From Calothrix anomala FACHB-343 (GTDB lineage: Bacteria; Cyanobacteriota; Cyanobacteriia; Cyanobacteriales; Nostocaceae), in contig NZ_JACJQG010000012.1 of NCBI RefSeq assembly GCF_014696435.1, positions 1 through 64,000 of the forward strand: a stretch of DNA of 64,000 nt. The letters are read 5' to 3'. The notes under the pieces were generated by a model that saw only the letters and a program-made list of their open reading frames with translations, did no database searches and was not told where the DNA came from. The position numbers were made by a program, and so were the translations under genes. Below are positions 1-9,262 of the stretch, piece after piece. Position 1 is the stretch's first letter, and the number at the start of each line of letters is the position of its first letter.

Positions 1-2
1 CA

Positions 3-51
3 AAGCCTGCCTTCGCAGGCTAAAAGTTTGATAGCCTGCGAAGGCAGGCTT
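3..51 (-). terminator. Long hairpin downstream of the PEP-CTERM gene
   Basis: Two copies of an 18-base near-palindrome (4..21 and 33..50) are reverse complements of each other. They can fold either as two small hairpins (arm AGCCTGC, loop CTTC or GAAG) or as one 19-bp stem with an 11-base loop. On the minus strand the first small hairpin is followed by a short CTTTT run. The position just past the stop codon of the minus-strand gene fits a transcription terminator. A dispersed palindromic repeat is the alternative. Confidence 0.6.
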
Positions 52-70
52 CGTATTTCTAGCCCCACCC

Positions 71-784
71 TTATAGGGTGAGGGCGTTTTTGCACATTTG
101 GGATGCTCCCGCAAACTTTCTCTTAGAGGCTAAAGCTAAACCAATCAGTGCAATACCTAATAATGTTCCTGGTTCCGGAACTCTCTCTAAGCGAACGTTA
201 TCAATGTAAGAACCGTAAGTATCTTGCGAATCATTCTTGACATCATAGTCAAATTGCAAGCGAGACAATTTACTGTTGGCAACAATATCAACCGTATACT
301 GTAACCAATTTGTTTTATCACCACCTGCACCACCGGAAATAGTCTGGTTGAGTACGTTACCAAACAGAACATTAAAGTTATTTTCTGTTGCTTCTGTCTT
401 AGGGCGTGGTGAATAGAAAAATGATAGGCGGTATTTACTACCAATTTCGGTAGCAATATCCTGAAAAATACCGATTTTGTCTTGATTTTTATAGTTATGG
501 CTATCCAATTCTGTCAATTGGTTCCCATCTTGAGCCGCGCCAGCTGCTCCCCTTTGAATTTCAATTTTGCCACCGGTGGTAGCCTTCCAACCTAAAATCT
601 CATCGTATGTTTTCCAACCGCCGTTGTTGATGTCTGTACCACCAGTAAGTAAGGTTTGTTCAAAGCTACCATTAACTACCAGATTGGCAGCAGCTGCAGG
701 CTTAACTTGGCTAACACTCAAAACTGAACAAACAACAACACCAGCAACTGATAGTTTCTGAAGACTAGCAGGAATAAATTTCAT
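71..784 (-). CDS. PEP-CTERM sorting domain protein
   Basis: Secreted protein of about 237 residues, probably anchored or sorted through its C-terminus. The start is placed at the ATG at 784, because it gives a clean signal peptide (MKFIPASLQKL followed by a hydrophobic run ending in AAAA). The frame stays open 11 codons further upstream. The mature part begins NLVVNGSFE, as in DUF642/choice-of-anchor-like proteins, and is rich in Gly, Asn and Asp. The C-terminus has VPEPGTLLGIAL, a hydrophobic helix and KRK, which is the classic PEP-CTERM signal. In this family the tail is thought to be processed by an exosortase, and the function is usually extracellular. No exosortase gene is in this window. 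The substrate and role are unknown. Confidence 0.85.
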   Translation of the reverse strand: MKFIPASLQKLSVAGVVVCSVLSVSQVKPAAAANLVVNGSFEQTLLTGGTDINNGGWKTYDEILGWKATTGGKIEIQRGAAGAAQDGNQLTELDSHNYKNQDKIGIFQDIATEIGSKYRLSFFYSPRPKTEATENNFNVLFGNVLNQTISGGAGGDKTNWLQYTVDIVANSKLSRLQFDYDVKNDSQDTYGSYIDNVRLERVPEPGTLLGIALIGLALASKRKFAGASQMCKNALTL

Positions 785-817
785 ATCGGTAGATTGGCTT
801 AATAAAAGTCTAGTCAT

Positions 818-1279
818 GTAGAAAGAAAATTCAGCTATTTATCGTCTCCAACTGTTTTTTCTCTACATTCATTAACCCAGCACTTATATACGGAAGCAAA
901 AGCGCTTAGAAAGTATATTTTATAACTTTTTTATCAAAATAATAGTAAAAATAAAAGTTTTACTAAGTGACGAAAAACTTGATTTTATCTATAATTAACT
1001 AATAATAATTTCGTTAATATTACTTAAGCGTTTGTAGTGATATCTTGCACCAAGATACATGAATATCAAAACAATGAGTACGTGTAAGAGGCAGCAAATG
1101 TTGAATCTTCAGTTCATAGGTACAAATTTAGCATTCTTCCCAGTTAAAGATCGCCTAATACTTATAATATTTAATACAAGTGCTTATTAGGTTTAGTGAT
1201 TTCAGCTTGATTACAACATCCTGATTACGGATATTCAGCTAATGGTAATTTAAATTGCATCATTTTTATGGTAGTTTAC
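818..1279. other. Intergenic, AT-rich, no gene seen
   Basis: This 462-base stretch lies upstream of the PEP-CTERM gene and downstream of the DUF2085 gene. It is AT-rich, has no open frame with coding character and no strong hairpin. It presumably holds the promoter of the PEP-CTERM gene, but no convincing -10/-35 pair could be singled out. Confidence 0.5.
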
Positions 1280-1783
1280 TCAAGCGCGATCGCTTTGCCC
1301 ATGCAAAATAGGCATGGTAAATAATCCCCATGCTAAACCTGTAATTAATCCAAATGGTGTAACCAAATAATTATTAAAATCCCACCAGCCTAAAACCTGG
1401 GCGGCTAATTCCACAGGATAAGCCATCATCAAAACAATGGCTAAGGCGACACCATTCCAGCCATACTGACTTAACCAATAAAAACCTTTACCCCCAGTTA
1501 CCCCATACAACAACCGCGTTATCAACAAACCACTGACAGTCCCGTAACAACGCATACATACTGCCATGATATGTGGTGGCGCTAAATCTAAGCCCATATC
1601 GGGTTGGGGACAGACATGAACGCCCATAAAATAAATAATATTGGCAATTACTCCCAATAGCCACGATCCAGAGGCAGCAAGAAAGGGAGCGGCTAGCGGG
1701 CCTATGACCATACCCGCTAGCAGAAAATCAGCGATCGCACTTACCCAATTAATTTGCAACTCTCGTTTGAAAGCTACTCTCAT
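1280..1783 (-). CDS. DUF2085 family membrane protein
   Basis: Integral membrane protein of 167 residues with about four hydrophobic segments. It contains the conserved cluster HVCPQPDM..PPHIMAVCMRCYG (residues about 56-80). The paired Cys and His residues in this cluster are typical of DUF2085 proteins and could bind a metal. The function of the family is unknown. It starts 36 bases downstream of the agrE stop codon on the same strand, so the two may be co-transcribed. The stop lies in a short GCGATCGC-containing end. The family assignment is by eye from the cysteine motif and topology. Confidence 0.75.
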   Translation of the reverse strand: MRVAFKRELQINWVSAIADFLLAGMVIGPLAAPFLAASGSWLLGVIANIIYFMGVHVCPQPDMGLDLAPPHIMAVCMRCYGTVSGLLITRLLYGVTGGKGFYWLSQYGWNGVALAIVLMMAYPVELAAQVLGWWDFNNYLVTPFGLITGLAWGLFTMPILHGQSDRA

Positions 1784-1819
1784 AACTCCCTTTCTTTGCG
1801 CCTTTGCGTGATACTTTTC

Positions 1820-3931
1820 TTAACGTACCACTGCCCGATAAGGACTTGTCAACTTATCAAGCTGCTGGGTTAACAGACTGAGGAATAATCCCACATCTGT
1901 CACCACACCCACCGATTCAATTGAACCGCGATCGCTTAATTTGGTGACGACAGCCGGATTAATATCCACGCATACCATTTTCACCCCAGCCGGAGTCATA
2001 TTTCCCACGCCAATGGAGTGGAGCATACTCGACAGCATCAAAATCATCTCCGCACCTGCTAGATTTTCGGCGTATTCCTGCTGTGCTTTGAGTAAGTCCA
2101 TTTGGGTGTCGGGTAAAGGCCCGTCATCGCGAATCGAGCCAGCGAGGACAAAGGGGACATGATTTTGTACGCATTCATACATTACCCCACTCTTAATTAC
2201 GCCAGCTTCCACAGCTTTAGCAATACTGCCATGACGGCGAATGGTATTAATTACCTTCAGGTGATGACGATGTCCGCCACGCACGGCGACACCCCGCTTC
2301 ATATCCACACCGAGAGATGTTCCCATCATATTTTGCTCGATGTCATGAACAGCGATCGCATTTCCGCCTAATAAAGCTTGGACATATCCCTCACGAATCA
2401 ACCTTGAGAGATGTTCGCCGCCACCAGTATGAATTACCACAGGCCCGGCTGTGACAACTACTTTACCACCAGCATCACGAATTTTACGTAATTCCCAAGC
2501 TACTTGTTCTACCACTAATTCCACCCGGCGCTCGCTGGAAACCCCAGCAGACATAAAGCTGAATTCTTGGGCGTTGCGCTGTTCCCGCGATTCGGTTTTG
2601 CGGATGGTGCGGATACCTTGGACATCGACAATTACCTGTTCGCCTACTTCTAAATCCCGTAAGATTTTACACTTAGCAACGTAACCATTAGCAGATCGAG
2701 TAATTGCGATCGCGCCATCCATACGCTGATTTTGCACCTTCACCCACTCACCATGAATCCGCACTTCAGTGGGATAAATTGTACTCACATAAAAATCATC
2801 TGGGGCGACACCAGTTTGAATTACAGGCTCTAGCTTCGCATCTCGCTCATCTTGGGGCAAGTCTACCGCACCCAAATCGATTAACTGCGAGATAATTTCT
2901 TCCATCACCTCATGGGATGGTGCTGATACCTTAACTTCAGCTGCTGAGGTACTTTGGCGCTGTTCTCCCAAGTCAAAATTCAGAACCTGGAAACTACCAC
3001 CTGTATCAACAATCAAGTCTAAAGCGCGGTTAATCAAGCCAGAATCAAGCAAATGCCCTTCTAAGCGGATAATCCGACTTTCCACAGACACATTTGCATG
3101 AACTTCATCCCTGACTGGTTCAGTTACCCGCAGAGTCAGACATTTAGCCGCACCACCAGCTTTGAGGAATTCTGTTAGCGGTGTTTCAATAATTTGGAAA
3201 CCGACATTTTTCAAGCGAGATTTTAAACTATCACTCGCCTTGTTCATAATCACGATGCTGTCTACATTCACCGCATTACAGGCGAAATTCACCGCATCAG
3301 CTTCTTCTATTGCAATGCGTTTTTCTGCTGCTACCCGCATTTCAATTAAGCGGTTAGAGTAGGAATCAAACGCACCGGGGTAATAAAGTAAATAACCGTT
3401 AGCTAAAGGACAGAAGCAGGTATCTAAATGATAAAAACGCTCATCAATTAGCCGTAGGGATAGTACTTCAATATCTAGCCACTTCGCCAAGTAGGGGTGA
3501 GAATCCAATTCTGAACGGAAGCCATAACCAGCCCATAACCAGCGTCCTTCTCGATCTAGTAGGGCGTCTCCCGCACCTTCAAAAGGTAAATCTTTGGGGA
3601 GAACATGAACTGTGTAACCATTGGCTTCAAACCATTTTTGGAAATAAGGCTCTTCTCCCTGGCGTTCTTTGTGTAAAAAACGACTCAGAACAACATTATC
3701 GCCCAACACCAAGCCAGCATTAGCGGTAAATACCATGTCAGGCCAGCCTTTTTCCGGCGGGACTAAATCGACAATGGCGTGTTCTTTAATTACGTGGTAG
3801 AGTTTTTGCCACTGTTCCACAGCGCGATCGCGCGATGATTTATGGATATTCCCTTCCATCCAGGGATTAATCACATAGTCCACATCGTAGTGGTCAGGAG
3901 CGCACATCAAAAAGCGAATCGGGGAAGTCAT
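1820..3931 (-). CDS. agrE: Bifunctional arginine dihydrolase / ornithine cyclodeaminase AgrE
   Basis: Arginine-guanidine-removing enzyme: arginine to ornithine plus ammonia and CO2, then ornithine to proline plus ammonia. In heterocyst-forming cyanobacteria it completes catabolism of arginine released from cyanophycin; the Synechocystis counterpart is ArgZ. The 703-residue length equals that of the known Anabaena protein. The N-terminal half is a guanidine-modifying (pentein) domain with FTANAG (Asn71), FYHLDTC (His168) and the candidate catalytic cysteine in GGAAKCLTL (Cys264). The C-terminal half, from about residue 285, is the LOR/SDH-type (TIGR00300) cyclodeaminase domain with a glycine-rich VVTAGPVVIHTGGGEHL stretch. 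All key residues look intact. Identification is strong. Confidence 0.95.
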   Translation of the reverse strand: MTSPIRFLMCAPDHYDVDYVINPWMEGNIHKSSRDRAVEQWQKLYHVIKEHAIVDLVPPEKGWPDMVFTANAGLVLGDNVVLSRFLHKERQGEEPYFQKWFEANGYTVHVLPKDLPFEGAGDALLDREGRWLWAGYGFRSELDSHPYLAKWLDIEVLSLRLIDERFYHLDTCFCPLANGYLLYYPGAFDSYSNRLIEMRVAAEKRIAIEEADAVNFACNAVNVDSIVIMNKASDSLKSRLKNVGFQIIETPLTEFLKAGGAAKCLTLRVTEPVRDEVHANVSVESRIIRLEGHLLDSGLINRALDLIVDTGGSFQVLNFDLGEQRQSTSAAEVKVSAPSHEVMEEIISQLIDLGAVDLPQDERDAKLEPVIQTGVAPDDFYVSTIYPTEVRIHGEWVKVQNQRMDGAIAITRSANGYVAKCKILRDLEVGEQVIVDVQGIRTIRKTESREQRNAQEFSFMSAGVSSERRVELVVEQVAWELRKIRDAGGKVVVTAGPVVIHTGGGEHLSRLIREGYVQALLGGNAIAVHDIEQNMMGTSLGVDMKRGVAVRGGHRHHLKVINTIRRHGSIAKAVEAGVIKSGVMYECVQNHVPFVLAGSIRDDGPLPDTQMDLLKAQQEYAENLAGAEMILMLSSMLHSIGVGNMTPAGVKMVCVDINPAVVTKLSDRGSIESVGVVTDVGLFLSLLTQQLDKLTSPYRAVVR

Positions 3932-4198
3932 AAAAATCTTACAAGCGTTGAGATGCTACAAGTTCTTTTAGATACAGACTCTTGCTGTACTATTTTGTCA
4001 ACTTTGCTACAAAATGTCTGTATTCTGCTAGTTCAATCCGATACAAAAGTTTGCTGTTACTTTTTCTCTTAGCTAACGAAATCCAGTGCAGAAAAGGCAC
4101 ATAAAAGTTCAGGTGTCAAATCACCCAAGGAATAATGGTACAAAACCAAAAGTTCAGTGTGGTGACATTGTAGCGCTAATTGGTTCAGGGAAATAAAT

Positions 4199-4624
4199 AT
4201 GACAAACTTAAAATTTACAGTTGATGACGATCCCCAGCCAGAGGATATTCGTACTGTCATCAATCAACTTATTGAGTACAATAATGCTCAACAGATAGAA
4301 AAAGATGTATACCAACCTTTAGCAGTTTTTATCCGCGATCCAAACCAGGAAATTGTCGGGGGTTTAGTTGGTAAAATTCAGTGGGGATGGTTATTTATTT
4401 CTCACTTGTGGGTGCTGGAAGCATTGCGAAATCAAGGATATGGAAAAGAACTCATGCTGCAAGCAGAAAGCGCAGCTAAACAACGCGGTTGTAGTTACGC
4501 TTATCTAGATACATTTAGTTTTCAATCCTTGGGTTTTTACCAACGCCTTGGTTATCAAATATTTGGCGTTCTCGATAATTTCCCACCTGGACATCAAAGA
4601 TATTTTTTAAAGAAAGAAATTTAG
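4199..4624 (+). CDS. GNAT family N-acetyltransferase
   Basis: Cytoplasmic acetyl-CoA-dependent N-acetyltransferase of 141 residues. The acetyl-CoA binding motif A is visible as RNQGYGKEL (77-85), preceded by a beta-strand segment LFISHLWVLEAL. The C-terminal part has the usual SLGFYQRLGYQIFG motif B and the ending is complete. The substrate cannot be told from sequence. It is divergent from agrE and stands alone. The ATG is preceded by a weak purine-rich GGGAAAT stretch. Confidence 0.88.
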   Translation: MTNLKFTVDDDPQPEDIRTVINQLIEYNNAQQIEKDVYQPLAVFIRDPNQEIVGGLVGKIQWGWLFISHLWVLEALRNQGYGKELMLQAESAAKQRGCSYAYLDTFSFQSLGFYQRLGYQIFGVLDNFPPGHQRYFLKKEI

Positions 4625-4770
4625 CTATTTGTAGTGAAAGCTAATGAGATTGCTTTGATGACAAAAATTATTTTACAAAAACAATTTTTAATAAACAAGA
4701 ATAAGTCAATTGTCAATAGTAATGGTTTTCAGTGTCTTGACGTTAATATTCAGCAATTTTCAGGTATATA

Positions 4771-4806
4771 GACCAAGCTGTAGGGGCATGGCACTGCCAT
4801 GCCCTC
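4771..4806. repeat. Core of a dispersed GGGGCATGGCA..GCC repeat
   Basis: A palindromic core (GGGCATGGCACTGCCATGCC) also found inside the MITE copies at 32939 and 46407. Here only the core and a short TTCAGGTA-like flank are recognisable, so it is a partial or diverged copy. Confidence 0.55.
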
Positions 4807-4829
4807 TAAAATATATTGATGTGCTGCTT

Positions 4830-6485
4830 TTATTGACCTGTAAACTCTCTGAGTATAAACATTGCTTGTGGAGGAATTTTTGTCACTAGACGAATAGGAA
4901 AGGCTTGAGTTGAAGCAAACTGCGCATAATCTGGTGTGAGAAAAACCGCGTATTTTTCAGCATCAGGAGTTAGTTGTGCAGCGAAAGATAAAGCGATCGC
5001 TTGCAAATATTTACGAATATCAGCAGCTTGCTCGCCAACTACCTCACCACCAGATAAAGGAGTATTGAGTCTTTGCTCTTGATCTAAGGTGGTACTGGGA
5101 TCTTTAACGCTTAAATGGGTACCTCCCAGCACACCAACTAACCATTTAGGAGATGGCATTGCTGTAAATCCGATAAACTGTTCTGGTAAAGCGGGAACAG
5201 TTTTATCCGCAGAAGCAGCCCAGATTAAAGTAGGTACTTGCAACTTACTCAAACCATTTTTACCAAATATTAAAGATGTCGTGGGACTGAGAGCGATCGC
5301 TCTTTTAATTCTGCTATCCCCTAATTGATATCGATTGGCTGGTAATTCTTGCGCCACACATTGTAATGTTTCCCCAAGACTCAAGCCAGTAACATTCTTT
5401 TTACATCTTTGCTTGAGATTTTCGAGTTGTAACTCAGCACCAGCAATAGCTAAAGCAGTACCGCCACCAAAAGAATAACCAATTACCATCGCGTTATCAG
5501 CCGCAATCTTACCTTGTAATGGCTGATTTGGTTTTTGGTTGAGTTTTTCTAGTTCATCGAGGACAAAACTAATATCCTTGGGACGTTCTAAAAACTCTTG
5601 AGGTTGGAGCAGTCTCGTATTATTTTTAATTGCTAAATCAGTATGTGTTGCATTACTTCCCGGATGTTCTAATGCCACCACAATATAACCGTGGGATGCT
5701 AAATGTTCTGCGAGGTAGCGCATATCTGTACGCACCGAACCAAAACCGTGACTGAAGACAATTACAGGTTTTTCTATGCTAGAAGCATTTGACCAATAAA
5801 TATCAGTGGGGATTTTGCGGTTACGTTTTTGGTCATTTAACTGCAAACTCAAAACCTGGAATTGCTCGTTTCCGCGCAAACCGGGATCGAAGGGAAAAGA
5901 TAATTGGGATGTAGTGGGGTTAAATTGCGGCGCGATCGCTAGCATAAACTGTTGCGTTAGCCAAAAGCCAGAGTTTAAATTACTCGCAACTGCAAATACT
6001 TGGGGTAAATTAATTTCTAGGCGTTGGCTAGGATAGGCTTTAATAAACGAAAGTATCGAAAGACCTTGAGGTGCAGTAGAGCCTAAAACAAATCCTGCTC
6101 TCAGTGCTTGTGCGCCGGCTTGGTCTTTTCTCACCAAAGCTGTTGCTAAATCGTTGAGAATCGTTGTCCCTATTTGGGTATTCAGCAATCGACTAATAGT
6201 CACCACATTGAGTGGTAGCTTAGTTCTCAGCGCTCCTAAGATGAAGTTACGGTCTCGTTCTGATAGCTTGTTGGTAAAAGATTCCAAGTTTCTGGGGAAT
6301 TTTCCCGTTTCTGCTGCTGTTTGTAGATCCGCCACTGAGATTGATTCTGCAAACAGACCAAATCGCACCACAACTGTATCAGCAGCTGTTGCAGAGTTAT
6401 TTACCCCCAAAATTTGAGCGATCGCTAATGCACAAAACCAACCTGTAATAGTTTGGAAACTTTCCCTAATTCTTCCCATTAACAT
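4830..6485 (-). CDS. DUF1400 / alpha-beta hydrolase family protein, secreted
   Basis: Predicted exported hydrolase of 551 residues. A signal peptide occupies roughly residues 1-35, ending in SATAAD. A DUF1400-type region follows at about 36-160, which in cyanobacteria is commonly fused to a dienelactone-hydrolase or PAF-acetylhydrolase-like domain. The hydrolase part shows the oxyanion-hole segment FSHGFGS (244-250), the nucleophile elbow GYSFGGG (336-342, Ser338) and a late GGTHLSV histidine, so a full Ser-His-acid triad is plausible. The substrate is unknown; an ester or lipid is likely. It is monocistronic, with the start chosen at the outer ATG. Confidence 0.85.
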   Translation of the reverse strand: MLMGRIRESFQTITGWFCALAIAQILGVNNSATAADTVVVRFGLFAESISVADLQTAAETGKFPRNLESFTNKLSERDRNFILGALRTKLPLNVVTISRLLNTQIGTTILNDLATALVRKDQAGAQALRAGFVLGSTAPQGLSILSFIKAYPSQRLEINLPQVFAVASNLNSGFWLTQQFMLAIAPQFNPTTSQLSFPFDPGLRGNEQFQVLSLQLNDQKRNRKIPTDIYWSNASSIEKPVIVFSHGFGSVRTDMRYLAEHLASHGYIVVALEHPGSNATHTDLAIKNNTRLLQPQEFLERPKDISFVLDELEKLNQKPNQPLQGKIAADNAMVIGYSFGGGTALAIAGAELQLENLKQRCKKNVTGLSLGETLQCVAQELPANRYQLGDSRIKRAIALSPTTSLIFGKNGLSKLQVPTLIWAASADKTVPALPEQFIGFTAMPSPKWLVGVLGGTHLSVKDPSTTLDQEQRLNTPLSGGEVVGEQAADIRKYLQAIALSFAAQLTPDAEKYAVFLTPDYAQFASTQAFPIRLVTKIPPQAMFILREFTGQ

Positions 6486-6559
6486 CTTTATTTCCCACGC
6501 TTAGGGGAATATAACTGATATTCGTGCCTTTTACTACCCATATTGTAAAAAATCTTAGC

Positions 6560-6700
6560 AGCAGACCAGAGGCTAGGGAAGAAGGGCAAGGAAGGCAAGG
6601 GAGACAAGGAGGACAAGGAAGACAAATGACAATTGTACAGACGCGATTCATCGCGTCTCTGACTAATGACCAATCAGTGTTGAATGCCACAAAAATTTAG
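6560..6700. repeat. Purine-rich tract, dispersed palindrome and STRR remnants
   Basis: A GGCAAGGA/GACAAGGA-type purine tract is followed by the palindrome AGACGCGATTCATCGCGTCT inside a longer unit that starts ACAATTGTACAG (6629..6663), then by ATGACCAAT repeats. The palindromic unit recurs at 17541 and twice at 26234. Short frames crossing this tract are Pro/Leu-rich low-complexity translations and were not called. Confidence 0.7.
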
Positions 6701-6861
6701 TTAATTATCACTTATTTTAAGAATGTAACCCTGCTGAAAAAATGATTGCGATCAGAGCCTTATTTTGGTAAATTGCGGCTCAAATTACTGATTAATTTTC
6801 TATTACCAGTTTCATCTACTGACACACTTCATAAATTTAATAAATACTCATTGTTGACTTT

Positions 6862-7344
6862 ATGCACCGTCAACTTATCTATGTCTTAGTCTTCATTGTT
6901 TCTCTAAGTACTGTAACTTTGTTGTGGCCTGTAAATGATTCTCAATGTAATTCAGAAGCTTTCCTCGCATCAAATATCCAGAAATTTCAAGTACAAGCTA
7001 CTAAAGTTGTTGTCCAACCTTGGTTAGGCGAACATAATGTATATGGTATATTCATGGTTCCCGATAAATATAAACAAGCGCCATTTTTTGTATTAACTGT
7101 AAAAGGATTTGGCCATGAATGTTCCAAACCTTTTGGCTATGGTCAAAAATATGATGATATCTCTGCCCACCCTGGTACACATTTAGTCAGAGATTACATC
7201 AGAACTCGGACTGCAATGCGGCTCATGCTACAAGGTTTATATTGGCAAATTAACGATAAACAAAACTGGACTCTAACCTATCCGGAAATTCAAGCTAATC
7301 AATCACGAAAAAATGTCACAACCAAATATGGAAGTTTCTCTTAA
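6862..7344 (+). CDS. Hypothetical secreted or membrane-anchored protein
   Basis: A 160-residue protein I do not recognise. Residues about 4-24 form a hydrophobic signal or anchor segment (LIYVLVFIVSLSTVTLLWPV). The rest is soluble, with aromatic-rich stretches (VVVQPWLGEHNVYGIFMVP, FGYGQKYDD) and two later Cys (in DSQCNS and GHECSK) that could form a disulphide outside the cytoplasm. It stops just before a GTCAATA-type STRR array. No neighbour suggests a role. Codon usage resembles that of its neighbours, so it is probably a real lineage-restricted gene. Confidence 0.65.
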   Translation: MHRQLIYVLVFIVSLSTVTLLWPVNDSQCNSEAFLASNIQKFQVQATKVVVQPWLGEHNVYGIFMVPDKYKQAPFFVLTVKGFGHECSKPFGYGQKYDDISAHPGTHLVRDYIRTRTAMRLMLQGLYWQINDKQNWTLTYPEIQANQSRKNVTTKYGSFS

Positions 7345-7379
7345 GAGTCAAGAGTCAATAGTCAATAGTCAATAGTCAT
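7345..7379. repeat. STRR array, GTCAATA unit
   Basis: About five tandem copies of a heptamer of the GTCAATA/GTCAAGA type directly follow the stop codon of the preceding gene. Such heptanucleotide arrays (STRR) are characteristic of Nostocales intergenic regions. Confidence 0.8.
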
Positions 7380-7530
7380 TTGTTAATCCTATTTTCAATT
7401 TAGGGTTTGAGCTGATCGCGAACTTAGGTGATATAGCTGTAGTCACATAGGTTAGGACATCTTGAAAGCGTGAATAATAGGAATAGCAAGAGTTTTACCT
7501 TCTGCCTCCTGCCTCCTGCCTTCTGCTATA

Positions 7531-9096
7531 TTAGCTATTCGTACAATAATTAGGGTTGTAATAACCAAAAAATTTTTGTAGAGCATAAATTGTATTCATT
7601 ACTGCTGCTAATTCTGTGTAATCTTGAGTTTCTTCTAACATACGTAACAGCGCAGATAATGATTCTGGAGCAACAATTTTGCCTAAAGCCGCGATTGTAT
7701 TTGTACGCACTTTCGAGTTTTCATCTGTTAATGCCACAATGAGTTCTGGAATTGCAGATTTTGCACTAATTTCTCCTAAAGCAAAAGCAGCATGGGAACG
7801 AATGTTAAAATTGCGATCGCTCAGAGCCTGTCGTAATATTTCTATACATTCTTCAAAACCGATTTTTCCCAAAGCCTGAGCAGCATTCAAACGCACCCAA
7901 ATATCAGCATCGCTCAAAGCTTGCTGTACAGCCAACACTGCGCTTGCTGTTTGGATTTTACCTAATGCTTCGACAACAAGCGATCGCACGCCTGCACTCT
8001 CATCGTTTAATGCTGCAATTAGCGCTGTTGTTGCTGATTCCGCACCAATTTTACTCAATCCCTCAGCTGCTGACCAACGTACCGCAGAATTTTCATCGCT
8101 CAAAGCCTGTATTAATCCCGCTACTGCTGACTCTGTACCAAGACTCCCTAATTGTTCAGCCGCACAGCGATGTACTCCAACATATTCATCGTTCAATGCT
8201 TGTTGCAACAATTGTATTACCGCCTCAGAACCAACTTCACCCAATTTTTTAACTGTGCTAATCCGAACTGATTCGTCTTCATCTTGTAAAAGTTGTTCCA
8301 GGGTTACCAAGTCTAGCTGAGAGTTGCTTTGATTGACTTGCTGCTCATCTTCATCACTTGTATTTAATGGCACTGTGGCGATGCTGGCTTTTGCATTAAT
8401 CGCATCCAACACCATAGTCGCATCTGCACGCACGTAATCATCATATTCTTCATTTTCAACAAACTTTAGGAGTTCCGGCACAATCTCCGGAGTAGCAATT
8501 GGAATCAGAATATTAGCCGCAGTACTGCTAAAATCTGACCAATCGAAATATTTCAGACACCAACTCATTAGCGCTTGTCTCGCAGACTCAGAATTGATAT
8601 TTCCTAAAGCCTGTGCTGCTTCTACGCAGGTTCCTGATATTTCATAGTCATACCTCTGTTCGTCGTTGATAATTTCTGTGAGTGCTAGCACTGCTGCTTC
8701 TGTGCCAATTTCTGCTATTGCTGGAGTTATCAGAAATGCATAGTCTTCGTCATCATTCAAAGCATTGACTAGAAAGGAAATCGCTGCATCAGTTCCAGTC
8801 ATACCCAAAAGCTTAAATAAAAATGCTGGATAAACATCAGTATCTAGCAGTAAATCTACTGTAGTGCTTTGTAACTCGGGCTTCACTGCTCCTGCAAGTT
8901 TGGCTCCTAGACACAAATCTACTTCTAGGGCTAACTTCACCACTCGTAATGCAGTCTCATCATCTACTTTTGGTAAAATTAGCGCGATCGCTTCTGTCCA
9001 TTTCCAGGAGTTCAAATACTCAACCTGTAATTCGCGATCGCTTAAAATCTGTAACTGTTGGTATAAAATTTCTGCTGTATCATCTGCTGGAGACAT
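7531..9096 (-). CDS. HEAT-repeat (PBS lyase type) protein
   Basis: A 521-residue alpha-solenoid built from about ten HEAT-like repeats of some 31 residues, with recurring cores such as ALNDEYVGVHRCAAEQLG, ALSDENSAVRWSAAEGL and ALSDADIWVRLNAAQALGKIG. The first 250 residues hold diverged repeats. A Ser/Asp/Glu/Gln-rich linker at about 250-270 (SDEDEQQVNQSNSQ) separates them from the regular C-terminal solenoid. In cyanobacteria such repeats occur in phycobilin lyases and in scaffold proteins. The long form and lack of neighbouring phycobiliprotein genes favour a protein-protein scaffold here. Molecular partner unknown. Confidence 0.88.
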   Translation of the reverse strand: MSPADDTAEILYQQLQILSDRELQVEYLNSWKWTEAIALILPKVDDETALRVVKLALEVDLCLGAKLAGAVKPELQSTTVDLLLDTDVYPAFLFKLLGMTGTDAAISFLVNALNDDEDYAFLITPAIAEIGTEAAVLALTEIINDEQRYDYEISGTCVEAAQALGNINSESARQALMSWCLKYFDWSDFSSTAANILIPIATPEIVPELLKFVENEEYDDYVRADATMVLDAINAKASIATVPLNTSDEDEQQVNQSNSQLDLVTLEQLLQDEDESVRISTVKKLGEVGSEAVIQLLQQALNDEYVGVHRCAAEQLGSLGTESAVAGLIQALSDENSAVRWSAAEGLSKIGAESATTALIAALNDESAGVRSLVVEALGKIQTASAVLAVQQALSDADIWVRLNAAQALGKIGFEECIEILRQALSDRNFNIRSHAAFALGEISAKSAIPELIVALTDENSKVRTNTIAALGKIVAPESLSALLRMLEETQDYTELAAVMNTIYALQKFFGYYNPNYCTNS

Positions 9097-9262
9097 AACT
9101 TCCGGTGAATTATATCTTGTAGTATATAAATACTATACAAGGTTGCTAAATACACCACTTCATTAATTCATAGCAAATTAGCTTGGAAAATACTCTGCGA
9201 AACTTTGCGCTAACCTCCGTGTTCCTTTGCGTTTAAAACAGCACTCAAGCCCTGACTAAAAA

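Noticed and set aside
6466-6690. Cys/Pro/Ser-rich minus-strand frame upstream of the hydrolase
   Set aside because: It is the translation of the GGCAAGGA purine tract and palindromic repeat, with no independent support.
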